Shown: positions 25,501-37,945, counted from the stretch's first letter. The stretch is DNA of 64,000 nt from Toxonevra muliebris (GCA_963691655.1 OY829328.1:35297890-35361889), one strand, 5' to 3'. Notes: generated by a model from the sequence alone, not told the origin. Program-made: numbers and translations.

Positions 25501-26831
25501 CAAATCTTAATAAAATCTCCTCTAAAGTGTTAATTAGAATCTCCTCTGCAACTTTACTCAGATAGAATTGATCCAAAATTAAGTAAAATTTTTAGATGTT
25601 TATAAGTGATGTATTCCACATTTATATCGAAAACTAGATATGACCTAGACAGAAAACTTTGTGTGATTATAATCATTCGATAACTATCGGAATCAACACG
25701 AAATACAATGAAAACCAAAAACGACCATTTTAATGTTTCGTCGGCTATTATCAGAGCCGGCTTCAAAACAGGCGAGCTAGTCTGCTGCCTAGGCCGTGTA
25801 CTAGTGCCATGTTAGTGACACGACGTGTAGCCGGGCCAAAGGAAAAATCTCATCCAGTTTTGGAGAGAAATTTTTAAATTTTCAAACCAAACAGATTATT
25901 GCATTGAATTCTCTCTAGTCGCACCACAAAGCCATACCTAACCACAGCATCAGAAATCTCAATAGGATGTTAGACTGACTCAAACTAAATGAAGAGTTTG
26001 TGGAGTATATATAATGCAAATTTCATCACAATCTCCTTTTTTCCTCACTCTTAGGATAAAAAATATATGCAAACGAGTTTTGACTGTTGAATTTTTAGCT
26101 TACATTTCATTTTCTGGGTTTTGAAACATATTTAGTGTAACCAAAAATAGTTACTTGTCCTGTTATTTTGCAATAATGCAGCAACTTGAACCAAATAAAT
26201 TTTGCAGTATGGTTCGTCTTAGGGACTCACGGTCTCTCGGTTTGCTTCAAAAGTGCTTCAGCGTAAAATTATTGCCTTATAAGATAGTGCACCTGGTTCT
26301 GTTTTTTCGCGATAGAAAGCTTTCATGAAAACTCGCAAAAATCAACTCGCCTAAAAATTGGAGCTTAATAAAAACACGATAAACAACAATTTATCGTTTC
26401 AAGGGAGTTCATTATGGTTTGCACAATCCAATTTTATTTTATGAAATTTTCTGAGAGTAGAAAACACTGAGTTGGGACGGGTTTGGTTTTTGGACCATCA
26501 AATTTCACCGCTCGAAAGTTTCAATGATATAAAGATACAGTTCAAAAGCTAATGACCATAGCTAAGTATGAAGAAGAATTTTTTATTGAATCAACAACAA
26601 AAAGACATAAAGTAAGTCGATTTCTAGATATGCAAAAAATTTACCTCGAAAGAATTACTTAAGTTAAAAGCAATTTCTTAGTTTTCAAAAATTTGTACAG
26701 TTCTTTTGCGGAATCGCATATTTAAAATAATAAATTACAATTCAGTAATGGAATTGAAAAAATGTTCAATTCTAGACTCAAAAAGTACATTTTCATTCCC
26801 CCAGTATAATACAATTTTCAAAATCTTTCCG
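22591..26831. other. AT-rich tract without supported gene
   Basis: No coding region supported. A (GT)n run sits near 24751-24764, and a short hAT-style end at 25752 is listed separately. Confidence 0.5.
25752..25795 (+). mobile_element. Possible lone hAT end
   Basis: CAGAGCCGGCTTCAAAACAG resembles the CAGGGCCGGC ends of many hAT elements and is followed by a GC-richer block unlike its neighbours. No opposite end or target duplication was located. Confidence 0.35.
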
Positions 26832-27298
26832 CAAGCTTCGACTAAAATTGTTTTAGACACAACTTCGATTTCGATGATTTTTTGTAAGCCGACAGAAAAA
26901 ATCTTGTTATTTAGGAATATTAACTTCCTTTTTTATTATCTGGTGGTCACTCAAAGTTTACGAACATGCGCAAAAGAGTCATTTTTAAGAACTCATAGCT
27001 TCCGTTGTATGAATGGCAATTTAACAATATGTAGCTCGTTAAAATTGTAATACGGAGAATTTTAAGAAAACAATAAAAAAAATTTATTTCAGGAACAAAA
27101 CTTTTCAAGGGCATAAAATCCTTCAAAGATATGTGAATATCTCTGGAAGTACCTTTTTTTCTTTTTAAATTTTATTATTTTTTAGGCTTAAGAATGTAGG
27201 TTAAATGCTGAAAACGTCAGAATGGGTTAATATTTTATTTTAACTTTTTCTCTTTAAAGCTCAATAAAAACGTATGAAAAATTCAAAAACGTTAGAAC
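26832..27298 (+). repeat. Left arm of a 467-bp foldback
   Basis: This arm matches the reverse complement of 28002-28503 along its length, estimated by eye at about 80-85% identity with several small indels. Shared landmarks include ATTTTTTGTAAGCCGACAGA, GAACATGCGCAAAAGAGT and CTTCCGTTGTATG. No coding frame spans it. Confidence 0.85.
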
Positions 27299-27694
27299 TT
27301 TTTAATGATTTACCATTTTTCTTATGGTAAAACCATTATAAATATATCATATCTATATAACTCGTGGACGCTGAAGTCAATGGTGATGACCGTTTTTCAT
27401 TTTATGGTGCTTGACATATGTGCAATCAAATTAATAACATAGACCAACAAATTAAGACTTTTTGGCTGCAACAGAATACCTACCCTATAATCCTGAAAGG
27501 GCATGATGTATAGACCATTTTTGTAAAATAAACTTATAGTCCAGCACGTCTCAGTTTTTTTTTACAGTGAGTCGAAATTTCCATTTTTTTGTCAAAAGGA
27601 GCAAAAAGTCTTATGAATTGATGTCTGAGGAAAATCTTATTAGGGAAGTTTTATAGTAGAATTTTATGAGGATAATTTCTGGAGAACATATTAA

Positions 27695-28002
27695 CCCTTT
27701 AGTTCTTCTTTTTATGGGAAAATTTGACCCCTTTTTTCATGAAAACCTGAAAACTCTTTTCAAAAGAGAGATATATGGATTAAAATATTCCACAAAAATA
27801 TTTGTCAAAAAATTTCATTAGAGGTCACCAAAGACATAACAGTCATATATATAACGGTTAACGGCCATCTTTATTAATCATAATGCTGAATTCACATTTT
27901 GTTTCTGTGGGTAGGTGGCTATTTCGTTTTATTTATTTTAATCCTTAAATGTCCCTTTGAAAGGACTTTTCAGGTTTTTATCAAAAACGAGGAACTAAAG
28001 GG
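27695..28002. mobile_element. 308-bp TTAA MITE inside the foldback
   Basis: The ends CCCTTTAGTTCTTC and (reverse complement) CCCTTTAGTTCCTC match at 13 of 14. TTAA precedes the left end (27691-27694). TTCT follows the right end, a possible mutated TTAA. A second paired segment, CCTGAAAA(C/G)TC, lies inside. The piggyBac-like start CCC fits that superfamily. Confidence 0.6.
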
Positions 28003-28503
28003 TTCTAACGTTTTTGAATTTTTCATACGTTTTTATTGAAGTTTAAGGAGAAAAAATTATAATAAAATATTAACTCATAGCGAACCCTGTCTAACGTTAT
28101 CAGTGTTTAACCTTCATTCTTAAGCCAACAAAATAATAAAATTTAAAAAGATAAAAAAGGTACTTCCAGAGATATTCAAATATCTTTGAAGGATTTTATG
28201 GCCTTGAAAAATTTTGTTCCTGAAATAATTTTTTTTTGTTTTATTAAAGTCCTCCGTATTACAATTTCAACGAGCTACATATTGTTAAATTGCCATTCAT
28301 ACAACGGAAGTTATGAGTTCTTGAAAATTACTCTTTTGCGCATGTTCGAAAACTTTGAGTGACCGCTGCACGTAAACCATAAGAGATAATAAGAAAAGAA
28401 GTTCATATTCTTAAATAGCAGGATTTTCTCTGTCGGCTTACAAAAAATCATAAAGTTTAAAGGAGTGTCAGATAACGTTTTCTTGTGCTTTAGTCGAAAC
28501 TTG
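28002..28503 (-). repeat. Right arm of the foldback
   Basis: Inverted partner of 26832-27298. It begins directly at the right end of the MITE at 27695-28002, so the MITE may have mobilised or disrupted this junction. Confidence 0.85.
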
Positions 28504-28770
28504 TTGGAATTACCTATAGGTAAAATTATAAAGAATACAAACGAAAATTTTTAATATTAAAATTTTTAATTTCGAAGTTTAAAATATAGGTATTGCACTT
28601 TTTAAAACTAAGCTAATTTTCTTCATTTAAAATTATTAGGTTTAGGTCACTTTCACTTAGAAAATTTGTAAAATGGATTTAATTTTGTTTAATTTAATGT
28701 TTTAGAATATCCCCTGAAATTTTTCGTAATTGATCTGCTTGTTTCTGATTCCCGATTATTCAAATCAGTA

Positions 28771-29998
28771 GTGCGTTTCTGTAACTCTTCTCGATCGCAG
28801 TTCTCGATTGATTATCTCGATTTGACGTCATTCTGACGTCATTCTCACTTTCGCTTTTTCTGCAAGAAAATTCTCGATTCAATCGAGTCAAATCGAATCA
28901 ATTCAAAAAATTTCAATTCCATTTTTAAAGGAACGTTCTCAAAACTGTTTCTGCAACTAAAATGAATCGAGTAAACTCAAATGAAATTTTCATTTTGTTT
29001 TTGGCATGTGAGAAGTATGTCGATTTGAATATTGGTTGAAAATGTTGATAAAAACAAGATAATAATCTTTACTCGGTTGCATTTTAAACCGAATACTTTT
29101 TGTTTTTGTTTAAATGTTTTTTCTTAAACAAATAAAATATGAACAATAAATATGTGCAAAATCTTATTATTGTCATATACATAATATATCCATATATAAA
29201 AACTGGATTTATTTAAAAAATTAGAGGAATAACCGAAAAAGTACTCGGCTCCATTTTTACCACATACTCATTTACTTTTATTTAAATATCATTTGCATCA
29301 ATGATAAATTTTTGCTGTCAAGGGAATTATTTTTACATTTTTTGATTCTTGCATTTATGGAAATGACCGAAAGTGGTAAAAAGGATGCTGTGGCTTAACA
29401 ATGCAAGGCTGCGCATAGCCTTATAAAATGTGGAACGCACGAATTGTGTACTCCTTTCCTCAACCAATGGGTAAGTTCCATCAGCAGTTGCTTTGCAGCG
29501 TATCTACTGAAGCGGAATAGCTCCACAACTCTCGCTTTTGAAATATGGAGAGGATCGGATAAATCGGATAGTTTCTATTGGTGTGGCAAGATGTTCATGA
29601 TTTTGTAGTGGCACGTTTGTCTCATACGGCACTGAAGTATTTACTTAAATCCTATGACAAATTCAATTCAATTACTTTTCCTTTTGTTTATATTTATTAA
29701 CGTAATTATATGCAAGCAAATGTAGGTAATAAAAATATTTGTAAATAAAACAACAAGCAAAGGTTGCAAATAAAGAAATTATATTGAAGAAAATTACATT
29801 TATTTGTGTATACACATATGACATTTGATTCAATTTTATATATTCATTTTCTATTTCTATTCTATTCTCATCGCATTACAAATTTTTCTCGATTCGCATT
29901 TACAGAAACACCAATTCTCGCACAATCGACAGCCACCGATCGAAATAGTGTAAAGTCATAAAAATCGAGAACTTCTCGATTGAGTTACAGAAACGCAC
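28771..29998 (-). mobile_element. 1.2-kb Harbinger-like element relic
   Basis: The ends GTGCGTTTCTGTAACTC are identical over 17 bases on both sides, each flanked by TA. TCTCGATT words recur just inside both ends (28790-28885; 29885-29980). The interior holds a degraded frame resembling a Harbinger nuclease segment. The superfamily call is tentative because Harbinger normally duplicates three bases. Confidence 0.65.
29370..29520 (-). pseudogene. Possible Harbinger-type nuclease fragment
   Basis: The minus strand reads RLCAALHC, a stop, then ATASF. This resembles the ALRFLATGSF-type motif found in PIF/Harbinger nucleases. The frame is broken and no DDE residues were identified, so it is a weak match that rests partly on the surrounding inverted ends. 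Confidence 0.35.
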
Positions 29999-30483
29999 TA
30001 CAGAACATTTTTCAAAAAGACAGTAAACGGAATTGGTTTGTAGCTTCGGCGGCCATTAATATTTTTGAATTTGTAGGCATTTGCGAATTCTCCAAATGTA
30101 ATAGAAACAGTATTAAAAATGTACACATACACAGCCTTAAGACGAATTAAGAACCTTAACTTAATAAAATCAGTCTCCCCCCTCCCTCTCAAATCATAGT
30201 TCAATCACTGGCTAGTGAATAAATCAGCACAAGTAGTTATTTACTTAGAAGTACAATCAGCTCTCTAGCCTAAGTGCTTTACGCGGACCTTAATAATGCA
30301 ATACAATATTTACTTACTTTTTAAACTTAAATAATATTATCAAATATTAAAAAATATAAAAAAGACTTTTAGTTCCTAGAAAATCCGAAACTTTTTCTCA
30401 AACACACATAAGCATAAAACCTTCTTACACTCATCCCTTTAGAAACAATTTATACGCTTGAACATTATAAACAAACTGGACAA

Positions 30484-30740
30484 TTTCATTTATGTATATG
30501 TATGTATTATTTGAGATTGTATGTATGTGACACTGTATGTTTCATTGTACTGTTGTGCTGTGGTAGTATATAGCTGTAGTAGTAAATGTAAGCCTGTATA
30601 TCTGTGAATGTATGTTTGTATGTATAATAAATCACCTGACATTAAATAAATTGAAATGTAGCGAATGAACACTAAATCAATTTGATTAAAATGAATTGGT
30701 GTGTATATATGTAATAGTATGCGTGTGTATGTGTAATTTA
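30484..30740. repeat. TGTATG-rich microsatellite region
   Basis: Short interrupted TGTATG and GTGTAT repeats recur across about 250 bases. No gene is supported. Confidence 0.6.
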
Positions 30741-30979
30741 TTAAATTTACACTTGGTTTGTATGAGTAAATTGTATCAGTAACCGCAATTTAAGTGAAAC
30801 TATGGGGCCAAATATATTTTTAGCTAACCGAAATTCTGAAATTTAGCTCATTTCCTTATGTTGTCGTTTGCAGTCACTACAAATTTATACAATTTTTGAA
30901 AGTACTTAGATACTTTACAGGGTATGATTACTTGTAATTTCAAACAAAACAAAACGGTCCTCTATTTCTCATCCATTAA

Positions 30980-31230
30980 GGGGACCTTCTGGTCTAGCGC
31001 TTTGAATTTGATGAGTTTTTAGGAGTTTTTTTTTTAATTGAAATAATGAGCAATAGAATTTAAACTATGTAGACATATTTTATTACTTTAACAATATATA
31101 AAAATAATAATAAAAAAAAAAATTTATAATTTTAAGTAAACAAAAATTGGTGTTACAGTTGCCTTCTTCAAAAAACCGATCTTGCTGGAGGGACAGGTTT
31201 TGAATTTTCCACTGATCTCAAAAAAAAAAG
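30980..31230 (+). mobile_element. Truncated TTAA element (copy A)
   Basis: The end GGGGACCTTCTGGTCTAGCG follows TTAA (30976-30979). The interior around 31135-31220 matches the reverse complement of 45500-45600, including GGTGTTACAGTT and GATCTTGCTGG. It is a second, 3'-truncated copy of the element at 45059-45726 in opposite orientation. Confidence 0.75.
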
Positions 31231-33100
31231 AAAAGAGGTTTAGGTTGGTTAGGTTGGAAGAATCTATGGAAAGCAAGTCCATATACTATTAGATTCAAGT
31301 TGATATAGTCGAATTTTTGACTTTGGCTCAGCTAGATTATTCATCCGCTCCATTGTATATAAATAAATTAAAACACGTATTTTTTAAAGTGAAATTAAAT
31401 GTTACCTAACTTTTGAAAAATATCTACAATTTTTATACTTTTGCTCTTAAGCACATTTGACCTTTTGTTATTAGCAAAAGCAAAAAAAAAAAAAAGTGTT
31501 TAAAAATAAATATACGATAAAAGTTATATAAAAATGTGCTAATTAGAAAAAAAGTACATGCTAACAATTTCACTGTGAAATTTTACAAAGCATAAAATTT
31601 CCCATACATTCACATATATATACTTAGATGCATACACGTACGCATACGTTTACAATAGAACGGCATACAACAATGGGAAACGCACGCGAGCAAGCTAAAA
31701 TTCCGTTCAAAGCCACTTTAGGCACCGTTAATTTAAAGCAGCCAACCAACCAACCCAACCACCTGCGCATTTCGCCTTTGGCAACCTGTTAACCTTCTGA
31801 CCTTCTCACAAATTTACCACACTTTCATTTTAAAATACCTTCGGTTTTTTATTTCTTTTTACTTACGCTCTCTGTACTTTTTATTATTCTTTTCACTACT
31901 TCAGCTGCTTCTCCTCTTTTGTCACTTCATTTCCGCTCCTACGTTTCGCCTCTTGTTGCCACTACAGAAAAAACCAACGTTGTTGAAATTTGCCAACTAT
32001 TTCCGCACATATTTTTAGCAAACTACTACGCCGGCGGAAAATATCATTCCGACCTTCTCCGTCGCCGTTAATGATGTTTCCCCGTTTCTTCTTTTAACGA
32101 GTATTTAACGTGCATAATGCTGAAGGTTGTGTGTGCAGCGTATAAGCAAAAAGTGAAAAGTGTAAGTATGTAAAAGAATGCACACATGGGTGCACAGTTA
32201 CTTTTTTTCAGTAAGGGGGCAGCCTACCCAAATTATTTTATTTTATGGCGTGCATAAGTGGCTATCACATGAAAACCTATTTTTGGGCTGCGACAATTTT
32301 TAATGACCATGAATTTTCTCTTTTCCTTCATACTACATATTGTTTTCTTCCCTAAGAAAAATTACCCTCCTACGGAATGTTTATGTGCATCTCACTTCCT
32401 TTTCACTCTTTTGCTTTTGTTTTTTTTAGATTATAAAAAGAGAAATCGGCAAGTAATTAATTGACAGTTGAAAAGTAAAAAATTTTCATCCATACCACCA
32501 ACGAAAATCATTTAATCAAAAGTTGAAGAAGAATGTGTGGTGGTAGTTAAAAAAAAATATGTATGGCGAGAAAAAATTAATTGAAAACACCCAAAAGAAA
32601 TCATAAGGGTGTGGTAATGGGGGCTGGGTGCTAGCCAAGGAAATGATTTTGCACATGCAACTACAGTTTCAAGCCAAAAGGATATTTTAAAAATACATAC
32701 CAATACATAAATTCTGAGTATAAAAATAACCTTCCATCAAATTGATTGTCGATTGGCATGAATGCTACTACTGATTCTCTTTCAAATTATATCGCAAAAT
32801 GAAAACGGAAACAGAAACAGAGAGAAAATGAAAGCACAAATTTAAGTATAACCAGCGGAAAATTATTTTTTATTTTTAAATATTTTAGTAAAGAGTTTCC
32901 TTTTTAGCTTTTGGGGGACAAACTTTGTAAACATCCAATGGTACAAATAATACGGAAGTAAAAGTGTAAAAATCAAACAGTTTATTGATATTATATAATA
33001 TAATTTATAAATACATAGACGCGTAATTTCAGTTTTAAACATAAGTTTTTCTTAAATTAGTTTAAAGAGTTTTGAGTATTCTCAGGTCTCCTGTATCTGA
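31231..33100. other. Non-coding tract
   Basis: A short GGTTAGGTTGG repeat lies at 31240-31260 and a CCAACC repeat near 31742-31762. The part at 31900-32200 is less AT-rich but shows no open frame worth calling. Confidence 0.5.
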
Positions 33101-33211
33101 TCTTTCCAACGCAAATTTTGTCGTCCTCTCCTAATGCAAATGCTGTCAATCATTCATATGCCGCAAGGGAGTAAACGGTTGCTAAAATGTAGGGTCATCG
33201 CCACTCGGTGA

Positions 33212-33545
33212 TGTTGTATGCTGCGCCAATATTGGCCACCGCAAAGAGGACGCATCTCAGACAGGAATAGTCTACCCAAGGGTTAAGTGCACTTAGGCTA
33301 ATCTGCGGGTACCACACCATTTCAGACGCTGCAATCTGCGTACTAGCAGGGACGTTTCCTTTCTATATGTGTGCCAAGGAGATGGAAAAGCTTTACAGCT
33401 CAACAATTGTAAGGTCCATAATCCCACAAGATAAGACAGACGAGTGACAGAAATTATGGGAACAGTCTGAGGAAAGAAGGTGGATTCTTCTACTCATCCC
33501 GGACGTATACGTATCAGTCTGGACTATTAAACTTGCCAGTTGCTG
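33212..33545 (+). pseudogene. R1-clade LINE ORF2 C-terminal relic
   Basis: One plus frame reads LYAAPILATAKRTHLRQE, a stop, STQGLSALRLICGYHTISDA then AICVLAGTFPF, another stop after DKTDE, and LWEQSEERRWILLLIPDV. This order matches the C-terminal end of R1-type ORF2: the LYAAPIW block, the YRTVSxxA-x-VLAG block, and the W-x-x-W-x-x-S-x-x-GRW-x-x-x-LIP block. Two stops and the lost glycine and tryptophan positions show it is dead. The RT core is not present upstream. Confidence 0.8.
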
Positions 33546-34534
33546 AAAAGGGCATGATGGATTTTAACAATGTGTTTTAATTAAAGTGTCATGAAAGGCA
33601 AAGTTATCAATTGTTACTAAGTAGTTCATATTTTTTAAGCAATTTCGGATGCTGTTTATATCATGTAATTTTATTATATTGTTCTCTACATAAATACATA
33701 AGTTATATTTCACAGCTGCTGGAACCTGGGCCTTTTTTATTTTGCATCCTTATTAATGAATTTATATTTTAATTTTTTTATTTATTTATTATTATCAACC
33801 TACGGAACTTTCGATTTTACATAATATAATTTTTCTGGGGAAGGGTCGATTAATTTGTTGCTTCTTAACACTGAAATACATGTAGAACCGTCGTTGCTTC
33901 ATACCAAAATAATATCTACTATGCCAAGTCTGTTTCTTGGCTCTGCAATTATTGCATACATTTATCAAAATTAGTTACCATCACATCACATACTAAATCT
34001 GACCAACTAATACCGAAATCTCGTTCGCATTCTCACATTCGATTTTCTGTCTCAAATTGACAAAATTCCATCAATACTCATAATGAAACATAACAACAGG
34101 AGCAACTATGCAAGAAATGAAATGAAAAGAACGTGTATGCTTCAATTCACCTGCCATTACCAATAAATACCAGCAATAGCTATTAGCTAAACGAAATATT
34201 TAACTCACAGCGGCAGTAGTAATGGCAGCAGCAGTAACGGAAGTGAATTCACATACATACTCACTTTTCTGTGACAAATGCTACTGGCATTGGCACTCAG
34301 CAATTAAGTTCGTCAACTTCCGCTAGCTACCAACATTATTTTTGTTGTTGGTGTTATTGACGGAACTAATATTCATTGCTTTGGCTAGTAGTATGGCTGT
34401 AGTATAGTTAGATACTATAATTGTTCAGTAGTTGCTATTGTTGCTGCACTATTTCAGCACATGTATGTGTACATATGTATGAGTGTTTATCATAAAAATG
34501 TTTCACATCTATGGTATGTGTACACTACTGTAAC
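33546..34534. other. AT-rich tract without supported gene
   Basis: No domain or bounded repeat seen; only short microsatellite-like words near 34250. Confidence 0.5.
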
Positions 34535-34536
34535 TA

Positions 34537-35197
34537 CCCAGCGGTAAATGGAAGCACTATATAGCGCTAAACAGTTGCTTGATTGCAAGCACTTAAGTGC
34601 ACTACAAGCACATGTGTTCCATATAAATTTTAACATTGCATGTCCTAGGAGACAAGCACTTGTTTAGTGCAGTACTTTTAGCGCTAAACAAGCGCAAGAA
34701 AGAATGCGTTAGATAGGCACTTCCGCTCGCTCGTTCGCTGCTTTGTGCTTACTTTAGTTGAGAAAGAGAAGAGGGAGAAAAAATATCGAGTATCGATTCA
34801 TGCATTCATAATTTTTCATTGTTGCGTCATTTTATTTTATTCTTTTCATTTGCTTTTTTTATTTTAAGCCAAAAATATATATATATATACATACATATGT
34901 AATTATATATATATTACATTTTTATTTATTTTTTATAAAACAATTGCAAAAAAGAAATAAAATAAAATACACACACTTTTCGTGAAATTCCACAACCACT
35001 TTACTTCGCTGTTGCGTGAAAACTAACTCGCTTCGTTTCTCGCTCAGCCAATATTTCATAGCGTCTCGCTGAACGATATTCGTTTTTAGTACTCGATAGT
35101 ACACTTCATTCGTTGTTCGGATGGTTGCTTTGCCATTTCCGGTTGAAATGGTGCACTTGCAAGCACTTTTTAAGCACTTGTCTGAAAAACCGCTGGG
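34537..35197. mobile_element. 661-bp TA-flanked MITE with GCACTT repeats
   Basis: Perfect 9-bp inverted ends CCCAGCGGT are flanked by TA on both sides (34535-34536; 35198-35199). Inside both ends, AAGCACTT and AAGTGC words recur many times, and TAGCGCTAAACA occurs twice (34561 and 34680 regions). A (TA)n run sits near 34875-34889. A 117-codon minus frame (35275-34922) crosses the right end and probably is chance. Confidence 0.7.
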
Positions 35198-35890
35198 TAC
35201 AGACACATATATATTCATACACAAATAGATATTAAAGACTTCCTGCCGTTTTAAGCCTGCTGCGTTGAAATTCATTTATTTTCGTTAGCTTTGCCTGCCT
35301 GGCTGTGCTTTGCTGCTGTGTGATTTATGGTGCACGGCGATAGTATTTTTGTATGTCAAAATGGTTTACTTTATTTCATCCTTCTCTTTTATTCATACTT
35401 TACCTAGTGCTCATGTTGTTATTGCAACCAGGATTGACATTTTGCATGAATATAGTTACATATCATCATCAATATTTCGAAAGACCCTAATTGATATTTT
35501 TGTGTTTTTTACTGGAGGAGTAAAAAAGTGGTATAACTTTGTTAAATGTAAAAACTCTACAAATTTTATTTCAAAATTGAATTTATTAGTGTCTTTGTAC
35601 TTAAATTACATTTAAAAAATATTTGGAATAATATGTTTGTGCATAACAAAAAGTTTTTTGTTTCTCCTGTAAAAAAAAAAAAACAAAAATTTCAATTAGG
35701 GCCTTTCTGAATATTGATGACAATATATACATTCTCTCAAATCTCACGTGCAAGGTAAATAATTTTTTTTCTGCTATAAGTTTGTAGCAATTGTCATACA
35801 GAGTTTTGGCGCCATCTGCCGACTAGTTTATATACAGAGCTGTGATTAGGTTAGTCAACCTCAAGAGTGCTTTGTGATTTTCAATTGGTT

Positions 35891-36172
35891 TGAAATAAAA
35901 CAAAACTGGTTTGTTCATGGACTAGGATTGTCAGATGCAAATCGGGTTTCATCTGGACATTGAGATAAAATATCATAATTTTTCAGATTTCTTCTGGACA
36001 TTGAAAAAATATTCTTCCGTTTAGTTTAGTTCAACTGAAATAAAACAAAACTGGTTTGGTTCATGGTTCTAGACTAGGATTGCTAGATGCAAATCGGGCT
36101 TCATCTGGACATTGAGATAGAATATCGGGATTTTTCAGCTTTCTTCTGGACTTTGAAAAAAGATTCTTCCAC
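35891..36172. repeat. Two tandem copies of a ~141-bp repeat
   Basis: TGAAATAAAACAAAACTGGT starts at 35891 and at 36036. Both copies carry CTAGGATTG, CATCTGGACATTGAGATA and a CTTCTGGAC(A/T)TTGAAAAAA end. The second copy has a small insertion in its left half. Confidence 0.85.
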
Positions 36173-36309
36173 ACAAAAAAAAAAACAATAATTATAAACA
36201 TTGAAGTGCTTTGAGTCCCATACACAAAATAATAATAAATATATTTATTTTGCATTTAAAACGATAAATTTATCTAGATAAAATAGTAAATTTGATATAA
36301 AAGATATAA

Positions 36310-36590
36310 CTAAGCAGGTTACCGTAGCCTAGTGCTAGGTTTCAAATTTAGGCACGCTCAAAAAAATCAAAAATTGAAAATAAAATTTATTTTACATGGC
36401 ACCACTTTTTGGCTGGCAATGGCAAATCTCCAAAAGTAAAAATTGCAAATAAAAATCTTTTCGGTTCGTCCAACGGATGCGAAAAGCTCTGCCAAGGCCC
36501 TCCAAGGCCTGTTGTGCCATAATAGTAGTAGTAACTAAGCAGGTCTCCATATATTCTTTGCACAAACTACATTTGATCATTTTTTAAAAA
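36310..36590. repeat. SINE-like fragment
   Basis: GGCTGGCAATGGCAAATCTC (about 36409-36432) resembles the GGCAAAACCACC linker block of the SINE at 17259-17693. A GGCCCTCCAAGGCC hairpin follows at 36497-36510. The ends could not be placed. Confidence 0.4.
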
Positions 36591-37089
36591 GAGAACGTCT
36601 AGAAAAACGGGAAATTTACCGTTAACCATTTAAAATAATATTTCTATACTATTTAATTGCAGGAAAATTTATTGCTCATGATTTTTTGTACGAGTATGCA
36701 GATTTTGTTACTATTTTACCCTTTAACCCTATTCATCCGACGCAGTGACTTTGAGTTACTATTGAAATTAAAATCGTTATATTTTTCAGATTTCTTATTT
36801 TTTCACGGAAAGGGCCTAATGTATTCGTTCATTTACCGTTTATCTTCATAAAAATGGATTTTTTGTTTTGTTTTTCTTTATTAGTCAAAAATCATTAATA
36901 AAAAAAAAACTGCGTAAAGTCCCACGTAGTGACTGTGAGTCACTATATACATTTGTATATTGTAATAGGTACTGTACCACAAATTAAACCCGAAATAATG
37001 GTAGGAAACGATTTGTTTGAATTTGTTGATAGATGCAGACGGCATTGTCGATTAAGGAGAGTTTTATGATACTTTATACGGCAATTTGA

Positions 37090-37440
37090 TGTTCCGTGCT
37101 TGTATGTCAAGACATAGATTTACCGATTTATCGCGCTATTTTGCATTTGATGATAGGACCATGGTATCGGTACGTATATCGCATCATAAATTTATTTCGA
37201 TTGGAAATCTTTGGAACTTGATAAATGAAGACGGCTACCCAAATATGGTATGAACATTTGGTGGACTTGTGATAGCGGATATTTTACGGTGGGATACTGT
37301 ATGTATCTAGGGAAGGCAGCGCTAAGAGTTAAATCTTGGCACAGCATGGAATGGAACAGCTCTGTGAGCCATATGAGCGGGCAAAGAGAAAGAGAAACTT
37401 CCGAAAAATACTTTACAAGTTTAGAACTGTAGTAAAGCCA
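37090..37440 (+). pseudogene. piggyBac transposase fragment
   Basis: One frame reads MSRHRFTDLSRYFAFDDRTM and continues with LWNLINEDGYPN. This is the N-terminal part of the DDE_Tnp_1_7 domain, where MSR-x-RF and FDD are conserved. After a frameshift near 37255, a second frame reads NIWWTCDSGYFTVGYCMYLG followed by K, matching the conserved KIWW-x-CD...GY...YTGK core. The C-terminal catalytic region and the Cys-rich tail are missing or unreadable. Position and strand fit the TTAA-flanked ends. Confidence 0.85.
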
Positions 37441-37619
37441 GTTGTCAAAACAATTAACTTGTGATAGTACGATGCAAAAAATAAAAGGTGCATTTCAATT
37501 AATTTTCTTCCTAACAAGAATAGAGAAGATTGGGGCAGCATTTTTGCAGTAATAAAACAGCATCGTTAATCAGTTATTTGCCAAAAAAAACTAAAGTTAT
37601 TATACAGTGTAATTTTTTT

Positions 37620-37945
37620 TGTGGTACCCGATGTTAAACTGGAACAACAATGATAGCAGCTGTCAAATCGTCATCTGGCAGTTCATGTAATAAACTCCGG
37701 TCCAGCACAAATTTTCCAATTTTATTTTCAAAATCAATTAAAAAAAAATACAAAAAACAGATCAAAATATCGTTTGAAAAAAGTGCTAACATCGAAGACA
37801 CCGTTCCTGACTTTTTCTTGTGGGGATACTTCATTAGTCAAGTTTATGCCAATATACCGGAGTCTCTTGAACATCTTAAGGCCAACATACGCAACGAAAT
37901 CGCCGAAATTTCACATGAAATACTTCAAAAAGTAAAAAATGCTTA
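37620..37945 (+). pseudogene. Tc1/mariner-related transposase fragment nested in piggyBac
   Basis: The plus frame starting near 37650 ends DFFLWGYFISQVYANIPESL followed by EHLKANIRNEIAEISHEILQ. This is the C-terminal end of a Tc1/mariner-related (IS630-type) DDE transposase, where PDFFLWGY contains the third catalytic aspartate. The upstream part is lysine-rich and does not match, so most of the gene was deleted. No clear inverted ends or TA flanks were found around the fragment. Confidence 0.8.

Noticed and set aside
31240..31260. Telomere-like TTAGG repeat
   Set aside because: Only a few imperfect GGTTAGGTTGG units are present, and flies lack TTAGG telomeres; this looks like a short simple repeat.
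34922..35275. 117-codon minus-strand frame with a plausible-looking central part
   Set aside because: It runs across the right end of the MITE at 34537-35197 into flanking DNA and matches no domain I recognise.
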